The notes beneath the pieces were generated by a model, which saw only the letters and a list, made by a program, of their open reading frames with translations, had not been told where the DNA came from and ran no database searches. A stretch of DNA of 64,000 nucleotides. Source: Ancrocorticia sp047602305 (lineage in GTDB: Bacteria; Actinomycetota; Actinomycetes; Actinomycetales; Actinomycetaceae). Each line of letters starts with the position of its first letter. Positions within the stretch are counted from its first letter, which is position 1. Location: contig JASGHO010000001.1 of the NCBI GenBank assembly GCA_047602305.1, positions 1,054,001 through 1,118,000 of the forward strand, given 5' to 3'. Positions 17,496-25,819 of this stretch are shown here, piece by piece. The position numbers and the translations under genes are program-made.

Positions 17496-17903
17496 ATGGG
17501 CATCGCACCACAAGATCCTCGCACACTAGCGCATCTGCGTCGCGCACGGGATCTCATCGATCACAACTACGCGGAGCCTCTCGACGTACCGACGATAGCC
17601 GCGAGAGCCCACATGTCAGCTGCGCACTTCTCACGCGAGTTCAAGACTGCCTATGGTGAGACTCCCTACGCCTATCTGATGACCAGACGTATCGAACGCG
17701 CGATGCTGCTATTGCGAGCCGGGGCCACCGTCACCGATGCCTGTACGGCTGTCGGCGCCACCTCTCTCGGCTCTTTCAGCTCGACCTTCACCCGGCTGAC
17801 CGGCGAGACTCCGAGTGCCTATCGAGCGCGGCCGCACGAGGCCATCGAAGCGATGCCCGCGTGCATGGCCAAGCTGTTAACCAGGCCGACTCCGTTCGGG
17901 TGA
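17496..17903 (+). CDS. Short AraC-family regulator (HTH only)
   Basis: 135 residues consisting almost entirely of the AraC DNA-binding domain: LDVPTIAARAHMSAAHFSRE and VTDACTAVGATSLGSFSSTF are its two helix-turn-helices. No sensor domain, so it resembles SoxS/MarA-size regulators. The ATG at 17496 lies six bases after TACACT, consistent with a leaderless start. A VOC-family gene follows 115 nt downstream on the same strand and may be a target; divergent from the surface protein. Confidence 0.85.
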   Translation: MGIAPQDPRTLAHLRRARDLIDHNYAEPLDVPTIAARAHMSAAHFSREFKTAYGETPYAYLMTRRIERAMLLLRAGATVTDACTAVGATSLGSFSSTFTRLTGETPSAYRARPHEAIEAMPACMAKLLTRPTPFG

Positions 17904-18018
17904 GCACCAAATTTCGGCGAGATCGTGATTCGCGCACTGGGTGATGTTGTGCCACCGGTTGGCACATCGAGCAGGATCGGAGAAGCGCGGCCGAGGCGCC
18001 GTACGTAGCATTGCCTAC

Positions 18019-18432
18019 ATGACAACGATCTCGCTCTCCTTCTGCCCCATTACCGTCGACGACGTCGACGAAGCCATCGCCTTCTACCGTGACGCCCTTG
18101 GGCTCACCGTGACGAACGACGTGGCTTCAGACGGTCACCGCTGGGTCACCCTCGGATCTTCAAATCCGAACGCGCCCGCGCTCGTGCTCTCTGATCCGGC
18201 TGCCGGCCGTTCTCCCGAAGACGGCGAGGCTCTTCACCGCCTCGTCGCGAAGGGCTCCGGCCCGGGACCTTACGTCTTTTTCGCCGACGACCTCGACGCT
18301 GCATTCGAGCGCGCACAAGTAGCAGGTGCCGAGATCCTTCAGGAACCCATCGATCAGCCATGGGGAACCCGGGACTTCGCCCTGCGCGACCCAGCTGGCA
18401 ACCTTGTGCGTATTAATCAAGCGCGAAAGTAG
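18019..18432 (+). CDS. Glyoxalase/VOC-superfamily protein
   Basis: 137 residues with the paired beta-alpha-beta-beta-beta modules of the vicinal oxygen chelate fold: DDVDEAIAFYRDALGLTV near the start, YVFFADDLDAAFERAQVAGA in the second half, and the closing RDFALRDPAGNLVRINQ. VOC proteins of this size act as dioxygenases, glyoxalases or antibiotic-binding proteins; I cannot say which. The ATG at 18019 starts at MTTISLSFCPI, where the fold begins; the open frame extends upstream without a start. Confidence 0.85.
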   Translation: MTTISLSFCPITVDDVDEAIAFYRDALGLTVTNDVASDGHRWVTLGSSNPNAPALVLSDPAAGRSPEDGEALHRLVAKGSGPGPYVFFADDLDAAFERAQVAGAEILQEPIDQPWGTRDFALRDPAGNLVRINQARK

Positions 18433-18448
18433 GCAGCTGGGCTAAGAG

Positions 18449-18745
18449 TCAGTCGTCGCTGGAGGCCAGCCCGCGCCGCGCGGACAGCAACGTCACTTCA
18501 GGATGCTCCTCGGCAAGTAGCCGTTCCGCACGATCAAGCACCTCGCGAATATGCGCGGTATCCGAGCTAACCACCGAAATCCCAATCTGAGAACGCCGGT
18601 GCTTGTCATGATCGCCAACTTCAGCGACGGCGACTTCCGTACGCCGACTAAGATTCGCCACCAACGGCCGAATCACACTGCGCTTCCCTTTGAGAGAATG
18701 CACATCACCGAGCAAAATATCGAATTCAATCCAACCAATCCACAT
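18449..18745 (-). CDS. DUF503 (YlxP-like) protein, copy 2
   Basis: 98 residues, two differences from copy 1 at 11548 (Gly-Val-Ser-Val-Val-Ser-Ala versus Gly-Ile-Ser-Val-Val-Ser-Ser, and one Leu/Ser). The frame is intact. The DNA repeat ends 43 bp before the ATG, so the two copies have different upstream sequence and may have different promoters. Confidence 0.8.
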   Translation of the reverse strand: MWIGWIEFDILLGDVHSLKGKRSVIRPLVANLSRRTEVAVAEVGDHDKHRRSQIGISVVSSDTAHIREVLDRAERLLAEEHPEVTLLSARRGLASSDD

Positions 18746-18788
18746 CCGCGCAATTCTCTCACTCACCGAACCACATGTGAAGGGTTCG
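18449..18788. repeat. 340-bp direct repeat, copy 2
   Basis: Partner of 11548-11887, same orientation. Recombination between the copies would delete or duplicate 6.9 kb, including the NmrA/AraC pair and the surface protein. Confidence 0.9.
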
Positions 18789-18831
18789 GCCCGGCCTTCT
18801 CACCTGGATCCAAACGAGTGATAGTCCAGTT

Positions 18832-18913
18832 AAGGAGTGATAGCGACGACGGCGTCCGCGGCATCACTTCTTTGCCGCGCTATCACTCCTTCGGAAAGAG
18901 GGCGACGACGGCG
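18832..18913 (+). repeat. Structured intergenic element with two GACGACGGCG
   Basis: AAGGAGTGATAGCG (18832-18845) and CGCTATCACTCCTT (18878-18891) form a perfect 14-bp inverted repeat. Its loop holds GACGACGGCG (18845-18854); a second motif follows at 18904-18913. The layout parallels 12048-12123. It could fold as an RNA hairpin or be a small non-autonomous element. Confidence 0.75.
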
Positions 18914-19009
18914 TCAGCCGCTTCATCGCCACCGCCGACGACCATACCGGGATCGCACATCGAGCCGACAACAGTCACAGGGCCATGACCACGAGGAAAA
19001 CATGCCTTG

Positions 19010-19036
19010 CTATTCATATGAATAGTCGGCGATACT
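19010..19036 (+). promoter_or_regulatory. ArsR promoter with palindromic operator
   Basis: CTATTCATATGAATAG (19010-19025) is a perfect 16-bp palindrome of the type bound by ArsR dimers. GATACT (19031-19036) is a plausible -10 box 7 nt before the ATG at 19044, so the operator lies in the promoter spacer. Confidence 0.75.
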
Positions 19037-19043
19037 TGTGGAC

Positions 19044-19349
19044 ATGGATGGTTTCGCAGTGATCGCCGAACCGACCCGACGCGCGATCGTGGATCGCCTT
19101 CGGCTCGGTGAGAGCGACGTGGGTGGACTCGTGGACGAACTTCGGGTGCCACAGTCGCTTGTGTCCAAGCATCTGCGAGTGCTGCGCCAGGCGGGTGTGG
19201 TGGAGTCAGAGGTCGCGGGCAAGCGCCGGATCTACCGGCTCACGGACCAACCACTACCGGATGTGCTCGCCTGGGTGGCGCCCTATATCGAGCGATGGAG
19301 TACGAGCTTCGACCGGCTGGCCGCGGCTCTAGATGAGGAGGAACAATGA
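19044..19349 (+). CDS. ArsR-family winged-helix repressor
   Basis: 101 residues with the ArsR fold: FAVIAEPTRRAIVDRLRLGE, then the recognition helix VPQSLVSKHLRVLRQAGVV and the wing AGKRRIYRL. No Cys metal site, so it belongs to the metal-independent group that partners SRPBCC (AHSA1-type) proteins. The ATG at 19044 is preferred to an in-frame GTG at 19038 because of the -10 spacing. Its stop overlaps the next start by ATGA. A perfect palindrome upstream suggests autorepression. Confidence 0.9.
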   Translation: MDGFAVIAEPTRRAIVDRLRLGESDVGGLVDELRVPQSLVSKHLRVLRQAGVVESEVAGKRRIYRLTDQPLPDVLAWVAPYIERWSTSFDRLAAALDEEEQ

Positions 19350-20269
19350 CAGACACCCCACAGGCTCCACGCGACGAGATAATCGCAGCACAGGTCCACG
19401 CGCCAATCGAGGTGGAGTTGGAGCTGGAAGAGGATCGATGGACGATCGTCATGCGCCGACGATTCCCACACGCTCCGCAGAAGCTGTGGGCAATGCTCAC
19501 CGAGCCCACACGACTCGCGCATTGGTCTCCGATCGTGCCGGACCGTCCCTTGACCGAGCCGGGGCCTGCGAGCTGCCGCGAGAACCCGGGTGATGACCCG
19601 ATCGATGCCGAGGTTCTTGTCGTCGATGCCCCAAGGCAGCTCATCCACCGCTGGGGACCCGACCTGCTGCGTTGGACACTCACGCCCGATGGCGAGGGCA
19701 CCACGCTCGAGCTACGACAAGTGACCGGGGATCATGGGGCGGCAGTGATGCTGGCTGCCGGATGGCAGGTGTGCTTGGGCCGGCTGGCCTGCGAAGACGG
19801 CACCGACCGAGAGCGTCCGACCGGGCAACGTGCGATGGCCTACGGGTGGGAGGAACTGCGCGACAAGTATCGGCACCAGTTCTCCGGGCAGATCGGCACA
19901 CGCGAGGGTAGCGGAAACACAGCGTTCCGAGGAGTGTTCCTCACCAGTGCAGACCCCGCGGCGACCGCGCAGTTCTATCGCGACATCGCAGGGTTCCCGC
20001 TGGAGCAAGCGGGTGAGGGCGGCTACAGCTACTGGCGACTGGACCGTGATGGCATGCAGCTCGCGATCCACGACGCACAGGCGTTCGCGGCCTACACCTA
20101 CCCGCCTATCCGCGATTCCAATCTCATTCATCTCTACTTCCACATAGAGGATCGCGACGCCTTCATTACCCACCTCCGCGATCTCGGTGTGGAACCATTC
20201 GCGGTCGACGACGTCGTGGTCACCGTGGTTGATCCCGATGGCCGGAAGGTCATGTTCGGCACCGCCTGA
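19346..20269 (+). CDS. SRPBCC (AHSA1-like) / VOC fusion protein
   Basis: 307 residues. Residues about 25-160 form an AHSA1/START-like ligand-binding domain (MRRRFPHAPQKLWAMLTEPT, then LRQVTGDHGAAVMLAAGWQ). Residues about 190-307 form a VOC domain (GVFLTSADPAATAQFYRDI, then VVTVVDPDGRKVMFGTA). ArsR-SRPBCC operons are common in Actinobacteria; the fused VOC half is less usual and suggests a small-molecule sensor or enzyme. It overlaps arsR by ATGA. Confidence 0.85.
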   Translation: MTDTPQAPRDEIIAAQVHAPIEVELELEEDRWTIVMRRRFPHAPQKLWAMLTEPTRLAHWSPIVPDRPLTEPGPASCRENPGDDPIDAEVLVVDAPRQLIHRWGPDLLRWTLTPDGEGTTLELRQVTGDHGAAVMLAAGWQVCLGRLACEDGTDRERPTGQRAMAYGWEELRDKYRHQFSGQIGTREGSGNTAFRGVFLTSADPAATAQFYRDIAGFPLEQAGEGGYSYWRLDRDGMQLAIHDAQAFAAYTYPPIRDSNLIHLYFHIEDRDAFITHLRDLGVEPFAVDDVVVTVVDPDGRKVMFGTA

Positions 20270-20318
20270 ACAGCACCTACGCTCGACTTCTCACAGATCA
20301 TGCTCGGTGGCCCGTAAT

Positions 20319-20444
20319 TGCCCAGCCCTCACGGACAAGGAAGTGGACGCTATGCGAACAGCCCGGGCGAACGGTGTCAACGCGAACGCCCTGGCGATGC
20401 AGTCCATAGCGCATCGCGGAACCGTGTGGGCGAAGACCCAGTGA
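20319..20444 (+). pseudogene. Remnant of a resolvase/invertase C-terminus
   Basis: A short frame (CPALTDKEVDAMRTARANG, then IAHRGTVWAKTQ and stop) resembles the C-terminal helix-turn-helix tail of serine recombinases. The catalytic domain is absent. With the remnants at 20663 and 23405 it suggests a decayed mobile element. Confidence 0.45.
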
Positions 20445-20546
20445 TCATCCGCTACGCGGCTTGGATAAGCGTGACGCCCGCTTGTGTCATGGAACATCTA
20501 CGCCGCCATCACTCTCACTCAGCAAGCAAAGGGAGGAATTGTCGAC

Positions 20547-20657
20547 GTGACGCTACGGAGCGCAATCGTGACCGTCCTGATAGCAGCCAACTTCTGGTTT
20601 ATCTACACAATCAAACCAAAACTCAACAACTGGATCGGACCCAACCAACCCCTCTAG
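20547..20657 (+). CDS. 36-residue single-span membrane peptide
   Basis: GTG start with GGGAGGAA 8 nt upstream; the product has one hydrophobic helix (IVTVLIAANFWFIYTI) and a basic tail. An in-frame GTG at 20484 would give 57 residues. It lies between recombinase and methyltransferase remnants, so it may be a leftover phage gene. No family recognised. Confidence 0.45.
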   Translation: MTLRSAIVTVLIAANFWFIYTIKPKLNNWIGPNQPL

Positions 20658-20662
20658 AACCC

Positions 20663-20824
20663 GTAAGACGACCAGCACCACCGTTCGTGGAATGGCTGAT
20701 GGGCCTCCCTGTCGGATGGGTCACCGACCCATCACTCGAACTTACACAGGCACAACAACTCTCAGCACTCGGCAACGGCGTCGTGCCACCGCAAGCCGCA
20801 GCATTGCGCACGCTCCTCGGCTGA
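20663..20824 (+). pseudogene. C-terminal remnant of a phage DNA methyltransferase
   Basis: PFVEWLMGLPVGWVTD followed by LSALGNGVVPPQAAALRTLL matches the conserved C-terminal tail of phage-type cytosine methyltransferases. The catalytic part is missing. Evidence that a prophage or similar element once lay here. Confidence 0.65.
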
Positions 20825-20830
20825 ATCGAG

Positions 20831-21502
20831 TTAGCGCAATATGGCGTCTCCTGGAGCGATGAGTCCCGACTCATAGCTGAGGATGACCAGTTGGGATCGG
20901 TCGCGGGCGGAGAGCTTGGACAGCAGGCGGCTGACGTAGGTGCGTGCGGTCGCCGGGCTGATGTGGAGGCTTGCACCAATCTCCTCGTTCGATTCACCCA
21001 GGCCGATCCGGCCAAGCACTTCGCGTTCGCGCTCCGTGAGAGAAGCGAGAAGCTCCGGGCGAGTTCCCGTGGTCGGGCCTTCTGCCAGCGTGCTCATCAC
21101 CTTTCGCGTGATCGCCGGTGAGAGCAGAGCGTCGCCGGCAGCGACGGTGCGGATCGCGCTTCGCAAGTCACGTGGGGCGATGTCTTTGAGCAGGTAACCG
21201 GCCGATCCCGCGCGGATCGCTGCTAGCACGTTCTCGTCCTCGTCGAAGGTCGTGAGCACCACGACCCGCACGTCCGAGAGTGTGCGATCCGCCATGATCG
21301 CCCGGGTCGCGTCAATCCCGTCCATCTGCGGCATACGGATGTCCATGAGGACCACATCCGGCTTGTGTTCGTGGACCACGGTGACGCCGGCCCTGCCGTT
21401 GTCGGCCTCGGCGACGACCTCAATGTCGCCGTCGTGCTCGGCGAGGGTGCGAAGGCCTGTCCGGACGAGTTCTTGGTCATCAACCAGTACGACACGGATC
21501 AT
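20831..21502 (-). CDS. NarL/LuxR-family response regulator
   Basis: 223 residues. Receiver domain 1-120 with the acidic pair Asp8/Asp9 and phosphoacceptor Asp54 (LMDIRMP); a LuxR-type helix-turn-helix lies near 155-210 (LTEREREVLGRIGLGESNEE). It overlaps the kinase gene by 4 nt (ATGA), so the pair is co-translated. The likely target is the membrane protein at 22860 or the pair itself. Signal unknown. Confidence 0.92.
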   Translation of the reverse strand: MIRVVLVDDQELVRTGLRTLAEHDGDIEVVAEADNGRAGVTVVHEHKPDVVLMDIRMPQMDGIDATRAIMADRTLSDVRVVVLTTFDEDENVLAAIRAGSAGYLLKDIAPRDLRSAIRTVAAGDALLSPAITRKVMSTLAEGPTTGTRPELLASLTEREREVLGRIGLGESNEEIGASLHISPATARTYVSRLLSKLSARDRSQLVILSYESGLIAPGDAILR

Positions 21503-22704
21503 GGCAACCTCGCAGGGATCGTGGCCTCAACGGCAAATCCGGCACCGGGGAGGGAGCGAGTGGTCAATGAGCCGCCAAGTAGTCTTACTCGTTCGCTCAT
21601 ACCTACCATTCCATGCCCGCCTTTCGCGCCCGCGTCTGTCGCGGAGCCGCGGCCGTTGTCGGTGACGTTGATGTGGAGTCGACCGTCGCGGATGCCAGCT
21701 TGTACTTGTGCGCGGGTGGCGCCGGCGTGGCGGATGACGTTGGTGATCGACTCTTGGATGACGCGATACGCTGCCGCGTCCACCGGGGCGGACAGCTCCG
21801 ACGGTGTTGCGGTGATGTTGGTCGCGACCTCGACACCAGCGCTTTTGGCAGCGTCTACGAGTTCTTGGACCCCGGAGAGCGAGAGGACACCTCGTGTTTC
21901 GTCAGGGCCGGAGGTCGAGCGAAGGATGCGTACCATCGAGCGGAGCTCTTGCAGCGAGCGCGTGCTAGCCGTTCGGATGCGCTCGAGCGCGTCGCTGACG
22001 GTGCGGTCATCATATCCAACCGCTTCCGCCCCGACGCCCGCTTGGAGTGAGATGACGGACAACGTGTGGCCGACCGTGTCGTGCAGCTCCCGCGAGATGC
22101 GCTCACGCTCGCTTTGCATGCGCGATTCAGCCTCGCGTGCGATCTGCGCCTCAGTGAGTCGGGCGATTTCCGCCTGCTGAGCGGCCCAGAGGCGGCGCGC
22201 TCGAACGCTGTATCCGAGTGCGATCACCGCGGCGAATAGCGCGATGTTAGAAACGGACTCATATCCAAGAAGAAAGCCGATTGCCTCGCCCCCGTCGTAG
22301 ACCCGATAGAACATGGAGACGGCAAACACGACGAGCGCCGACCCCACCGACCACAGCATCAGCCCTGCCTCGGCCGCGGAGAACAGGGCGGCCAGCACCG
22401 GAACTGCAACACCGATCGGCGGGTAGTCAAGGGTGTAGTACGCGAACAACCCGAGCACGGTGAGCACCAGCACGGTTCGAGGCATCCTCCGGCGCAGCAG
22501 CATCAGGGCGCCGAAGCCGGCCGCGAACAGGTAGGCAATGGCATCGGGCGATTTTGCCCCGCCCGAGCCTGTGGCGATGATGAGGGCGAGCGCGAGAGCT
22601 ACCGCCGTTCCCAGCAGCGCATCGAGGACCGACGGTGCCACGTGCCCGGTGCGGTGACCATCGCCCACCGTCCCACGCGTAGAAGTCGAAGATCGTTCAG
22701 TCAT
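21499..22704 (-). CDS. Sensor histidine kinase (HisKA_3 type)
   Basis: 401 residues. Five or six membrane helices in the first ~170 residues, no extracellular sensor domain, then a coiled linker and the HisKA_3 box SRELHDTVGHTL with His208. The ATP-binding domain closes with NVTDNGRGS and KGGHGMVGMSERVRLLGG. This is the DesK/NarX-like class that senses membrane state or small hydrophobic compounds. Operon with the response regulator; divergent from the gene at 22860. Confidence 0.92.
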   Translation of the reverse strand: MTERSSTSTRGTVGDGHRTGHVAPSVLDALLGTAVALALALIIATGSGGAKSPDAIAYLFAAGFGALMLLRRRMPRTVLVLTVLGLFAYYTLDYPPIGVAVPVLAALFSAAEAGLMLWSVGSALVVFAVSMFYRVYDGGEAIGFLLGYESVSNIALFAAVIALGYSVRARRLWAAQQAEIARLTEAQIAREAESRMQSERERISRELHDTVGHTLSVISLQAGVGAEAVGYDDRTVSDALERIRTASTRSLQELRSMVRILRSTSGPDETRGVLSLSGVQELVDAAKSAGVEVATNITATPSELSAPVDAAAYRVIQESITNVIRHAGATRAQVQAGIRDGRLHINVTDNGRGSATDAGAKGGHGMVGMSERVRLLGGSLTTRSLPGAGFAVEATIPARLP

Positions 22705-22859
22705 ACCTCCAAGGTTACGATCAGGGCGGCCTCGGCGGCATGCGTCTCCGGGCGACGCCCAGTGTCGCTTCTCGACGTAGTGAAGACGCGACAGGAAGCG
22801 ACACAGGTCGAGAGTCGGGGCCGATGTGCGGGAACGCGCGCGTTCCTATCGTTGTTGGC

Positions 22860-23282
22860 ATGAACAAAATCAAGTCCCTGCAATGGCCCCTCATCCTCGG
22901 TCTTGGAGCGCTCGCACTGGTCAGGCCGTTGGTCAGTATCGTCGAGCATCAGCTCGATGTCAGCGACTCTCCCGCAGTGCCAATCGTCATCACTCTCGTC
23001 ATATCCGCCGTCTGGATCGCCGTCGTCGGCCTCAGCAAGACCGCCCACCCGGTGCTGACCCTGCTGTTTACCGGGCTCACCTACGCGGTGCTCTCCATCA
23101 TCCTTAGTGGCATCCTCTCCCCGATTCTCACCGGAGAGCTCCAAGGCCCGCTCGCCATGCCCATCGCGATCATCCCGGTCTTGCTCACCAATGCGGTATG
23201 GGGCCTCATGACCGGCGGACTGGCCCTTCTGCTTCAGCGTCTGCGCGGCGTCCGGTCGCGCGATGCCGTCGAGTCTCGCTGA
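22860..23282 (+). CDS. Four-span membrane protein
   Basis: 140 residues, hydrophobic with about four transmembrane helices (LQWPLILGLGALALV; AVPIVITLVISAVWIAVVGL; the later TLLFTGLTYAVLSIILSGIL; and a last span ending LALLLQRLRG). No recognised family. It is divergent from the histidine kinase, 155 nt away, which makes it a candidate target of that system. The ATG at 22860 fits MNKIKSLQWP with a basic cytoplasmic start. A terminator follows at 23313. Confidence 0.75.
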   Translation: MNKIKSLQWPLILGLGALALVRPLVSIVEHQLDVSDSPAVPIVITLVISAVWIAVVGLSKTAHPVLTLLFTGLTYAVLSIILSGILSPILTGELQGPLAMPIAIIPVLLTNAVWGLMTGGLALLLQRLRGVRSRDAVESR

Positions 23283-23312
23283 GCCCCGCCTCCGTTGAGG
23301 CACGCACGGATT

Positions 23313-23348
23313 AGGAAGAGGCCCTCCCATTCGGGAGGAGCTCTTCCT
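23313..23348 (+). terminator. Intrinsic terminator
   Basis: AGGAAGAG (23313-23320) pairs with CTCTTCCT (23341-23348), and CCTCCC with GGGAGG inside it, leaving a 4-nt loop. A short T-containing run (GTTTGT) follows. Confidence 0.8.
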
Positions 23349-23404
23349 GTTTGTGGTCCTCCGTAGAAGCTTCTCAAAGCCCTCGCTACCCCTGAAATCG
23401 CTGA

Positions 23405-23485
23405 TCTCGCGGGTTCTACAAGGAGATCACCGCCCGCTACGGCATCCATCGCGATACCGTCCGCAAGATCACCCGCCGAGCATGA
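23405..23485 (+). pseudogene. Remnant of a recombinase HTH tail
   Basis: A short frame reads YKEITARYGIHRDTVRKI to a stop at 23485, matching the C-terminal helix-turn-helix of Hin-type recombinases or transposases. Nothing upstream completes it. Confidence 0.55.
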
Positions 23486-23536
23486 TTCGAGTTTGATGCG
23501 AGTTTTCCGCGTGTTCCTGGCACCGACTGAGCCATA

Positions 23537-23580
23537 AAAGTAAGTCAAGACTTACTTTGGAACTTTTTCCTTTGCATACT
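23537..23580 (+). promoter_or_regulatory. helD promoter with 10-bp inverted repeat operator
   Basis: AAAGTAAGTC (23537-23546) and GACTTACTTT (23549-23558) form a perfect inverted repeat. TTACTT (23552-23557) and CATACT (23575-23580) are spaced 17 bp, so the palindrome would cover the -35 region. It does not resemble the rifamycin-associated element known from other actinobacteria. Confidence 0.6.
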
Positions 23581-23605
23581 AAATGGTCTGGAAGGAAAGG
23601 GTTCA

Positions 23606-25690
23606 GTGGATATGCAGTTGAATGGCAATGTAACGCAGCAGGTTGAGGTTGAGCGCCAGGCGGTGGATGCCATGTACGCCCGACTCGATGCTGAGGTCGC
23701 GAGCGCCCTCGCCGAACGTCAACGCGTTCTCGCCGCACCTACCGGGAGTGCGCACGAGTTGTACGCCCGTGATGCAGAGGTTAGCCGCCTTACTCACAGG
23801 GTCGCTGAGTTGCGGGCTGCGGAATGGTCGCTGTGCTTCGGTCGAATCGACAACGAGTTGGGCGAGGCGATACGGATCGGCCGGATCGGGATTCGCTCAG
23901 AGTCGGGTCTCATTCTGCTGGTGGATTGGCGTGCCGAAGCCGCACGTCCGTTCTACGTGGCGACGCCTGCGGTGCCGCTCGGTCTTCGCCGCCGCCGACA
24001 CCTGCGGCTGAAGGCTCGCACAGTTATGGGAGTCAGCGATGAAATATTGGATGGTTCCCTTCCGCGAGATGAGGACGTCATCGGGGACGACCCCCTCGTT
24101 GCCGCGCTCAGTGGTGCGCGAACCGGTCGGATGAAGGAGGCCGCTGCAACGCTCCAAACGGAGCAGGACGTCATCGTTCGCTCCCCTCATCGCGGGGTCA
24201 TGGTGGTAGACGGCGGCCCAGGGACAGGTAAGACCATCGTCGCGTTGCACCGTGCCGCGTACGTCCTCTACACCTTCCCTGCGATCGCTAAACGTGGAGT
24301 CCTGGTGTACGGACCAAACAGACGGTTCCTCAACTACATCTCAGATGTGTTGCCCTCGCTCGGAGAGAATAACGTCGAGATGGCAACGCTCACCGACCTG
24401 GTCGGCGCGGCGGGCATCAACACAGAGTCCGACACAGCGGCGAATCTCAAAGGAAAGGCGGAGTTGGCGACAGCACTTGCCCGTTGGATACGCAACCGAC
24501 AACCACAACAAACTGCGCTTGAGGTTAGGGTTGGCGCAGAAACGATCACGGTTTCCCCAGAGCAGATTGCCGACGCGCACCGCTACGCCACCAGTGCCGG
24601 ACAAGCAAATAACCCCGCACGAAATACCTTTAAAGAACTCATTGCCAGCCACGTTGTAGCTCTGCTGGAAGAACAAACGTCGGAAGCCCTCACCGCTATG
24701 GATGACGAGGTATCCGCCCTCCTGGGGCTCGACCTCGACCAGTCCGTCGCAGAAGACTTACGCGCACTCGGGTTGGACGGAACGATCCCCTACACCGAGC
24801 CCGAGATTGATTGGGACGCCATCAGGGATCAGCTCATTGAGGAACCCGGCCTCGACATCGCCATCGAGGCGATTTGGCCACGACTTCGCCCGGAGCAAGC
24901 GCTGCGAGACTTCCTCAGCAATCGGAACGCCCTAGGTCTGCTGCTTCCCGAATTTTCACCCGACGATCTGGCGTCGGTATCCCGCGAGCACCGAGGGCCG
25001 TTCACCAAGTCAGAGCTAGCCCTTCTCGATGAAGCTCGCGCACTGATCGACGGACCGCCCGAACAGACCTACGGCCATATTGTCGTTGACGAAGCTCAGG
25101 AACTCTCTACAATGGAGTGGCGAATGCTGATGCGTCGCTGTCCAACCCGATCCATGACAATTGTGGGCGATTTTGCCCAAGCCGGAGCGACGACCTCGAT
25201 CCGCTCATGGACCGACGCGCTCAGGCCTTTCGTCGCAGAACGGTTCGAGCATCACCGACTCAGCATCAACTACCGCACAACGGCTGAGATACTGAATGTG
25301 ACCGCGCCACTGCTTGCAAGAATTGCCCCCGGTCAGCGGCTCTCTACCTCGATCAGACACGGCGACCAGCCCCACACCATCACTGTGACCGACGACGAAC
25401 GAGATGGCACGCTCCGCGTGCTAGTCACGTACGTGACTGAGGTCTTTCCAGGTGAATTGATCGGTGTCATCGGTGCTGCCGACGATGTTGCCGCGCTCAG
25501 TGTGGCGCTCAACGGCACCAGCGCAGTAGTCATGGCAGCGCCAGATGTTAGGGGTCTGGAGTTTGACAACGTGATTATTGCTGACCCCGATGCCATAGAA
25601 GCGGCGCGGTCTGGTGGCGCTCGTGACCTCTATGTCGCGTTAACGAGGGCGACAAAACGAGTCTGGACACTGCATCACGGATCCGACTGA
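23606..25690 (+). CDS. helD: HelD-type RNA polymerase-associated helicase
   Basis: 694 residues. SF1 helicase motifs are intact: GPGTGKT (204-210, motif I), VVDEAQEL (motif II), VGDFAQAG (motif III), INYRTTAEI (motif IV) and YVALTRATKRVW near the end (motif VI). The N-terminal ~110 residues form a coiled coil, as in HelD proteins that enter RNA polymerase and release stalled or rifamycin-bound complexes. Actinobacterial members include HelR, which gives rifamycin tolerance. Start GTG 23606 (ATG 23612 is equally possible) follows AAGGAAAGG. The palindrome in its promoter suggests inducible control. Confidence 0.85.
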   Translation: MDMQLNGNVTQQVEVERQAVDAMYARLDAEVASALAERQRVLAAPTGSAHELYARDAEVSRLTHRVAELRAAEWSLCFGRIDNELGEAIRIGRIGIRSESGLILLVDWRAEAARPFYVATPAVPLGLRRRRHLRLKARTVMGVSDEILDGSLPRDEDVIGDDPLVAALSGARTGRMKEAAATLQTEQDVIVRSPHRGVMVVDGGPGTGKTIVALHRAAYVLYTFPAIAKRGVLVYGPNRRFLNYISDVLPSLGENNVEMATLTDLVGAAGINTESDTAANLKGKAELATALARWIRNRQPQQTALEVRVGAETITVSPEQIADAHRYATSAGQANNPARNTFKELIASHVVALLEEQTSEALTAMDDEVSALLGLDLDQSVAEDLRALGLDGTIPYTEPEIDWDAIRDQLIEEPGLDIAIEAIWPRLRPEQALRDFLSNRNALGLLLPEFSPDDLASVSREHRGPFTKSELALLDEARALIDGPPEQTYGHIVVDEAQELSTMEWRMLMRRCPTRSMTIVGDFAQAGATTSIRSWTDALRPFVAERFEHHRLSINYRTTAEILNVTAPLLARIAPGQRLSTSIRHGDQPHTITVTDDERDGTLRVLVTYVTEVFPGELIGVIGAADDVAALSVALNGTSAVVMAAPDVRGLEFDNVIIADPDAIEAARSGGARDLYVALTRATKRVWTLHHGSD

Positions 25691-25781
25691 TCCGATACTC
25701 GGTGGACACACCATGCGAAGTCGCAGCGGGCGGACGCGCGACGTCGGCAATCCCCCAATCGCTTTCTACATCCGAAAAACA

Positions 25782-25813
25782 AAATCAGGCCCGGCCAAAG
25801 CCGGACCTGATTT
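25782..25813. terminator. Terminator after tRNA-Val
   Basis: AAATCAGG-type arms close a GC-rich stem (25782-25795 with 25800-25813, one imperfection). The minus-strand side is followed by GTTTTGTTTTTC, a T-rich tail. Confidence 0.8.
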
Positions 25814-25819
25814 CGTTTG

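Noticed and set aside
25441..25500. Possible repeats suggesting CRISPR
   Set aside because: No regularly spaced repeat was found here or elsewhere in the window.
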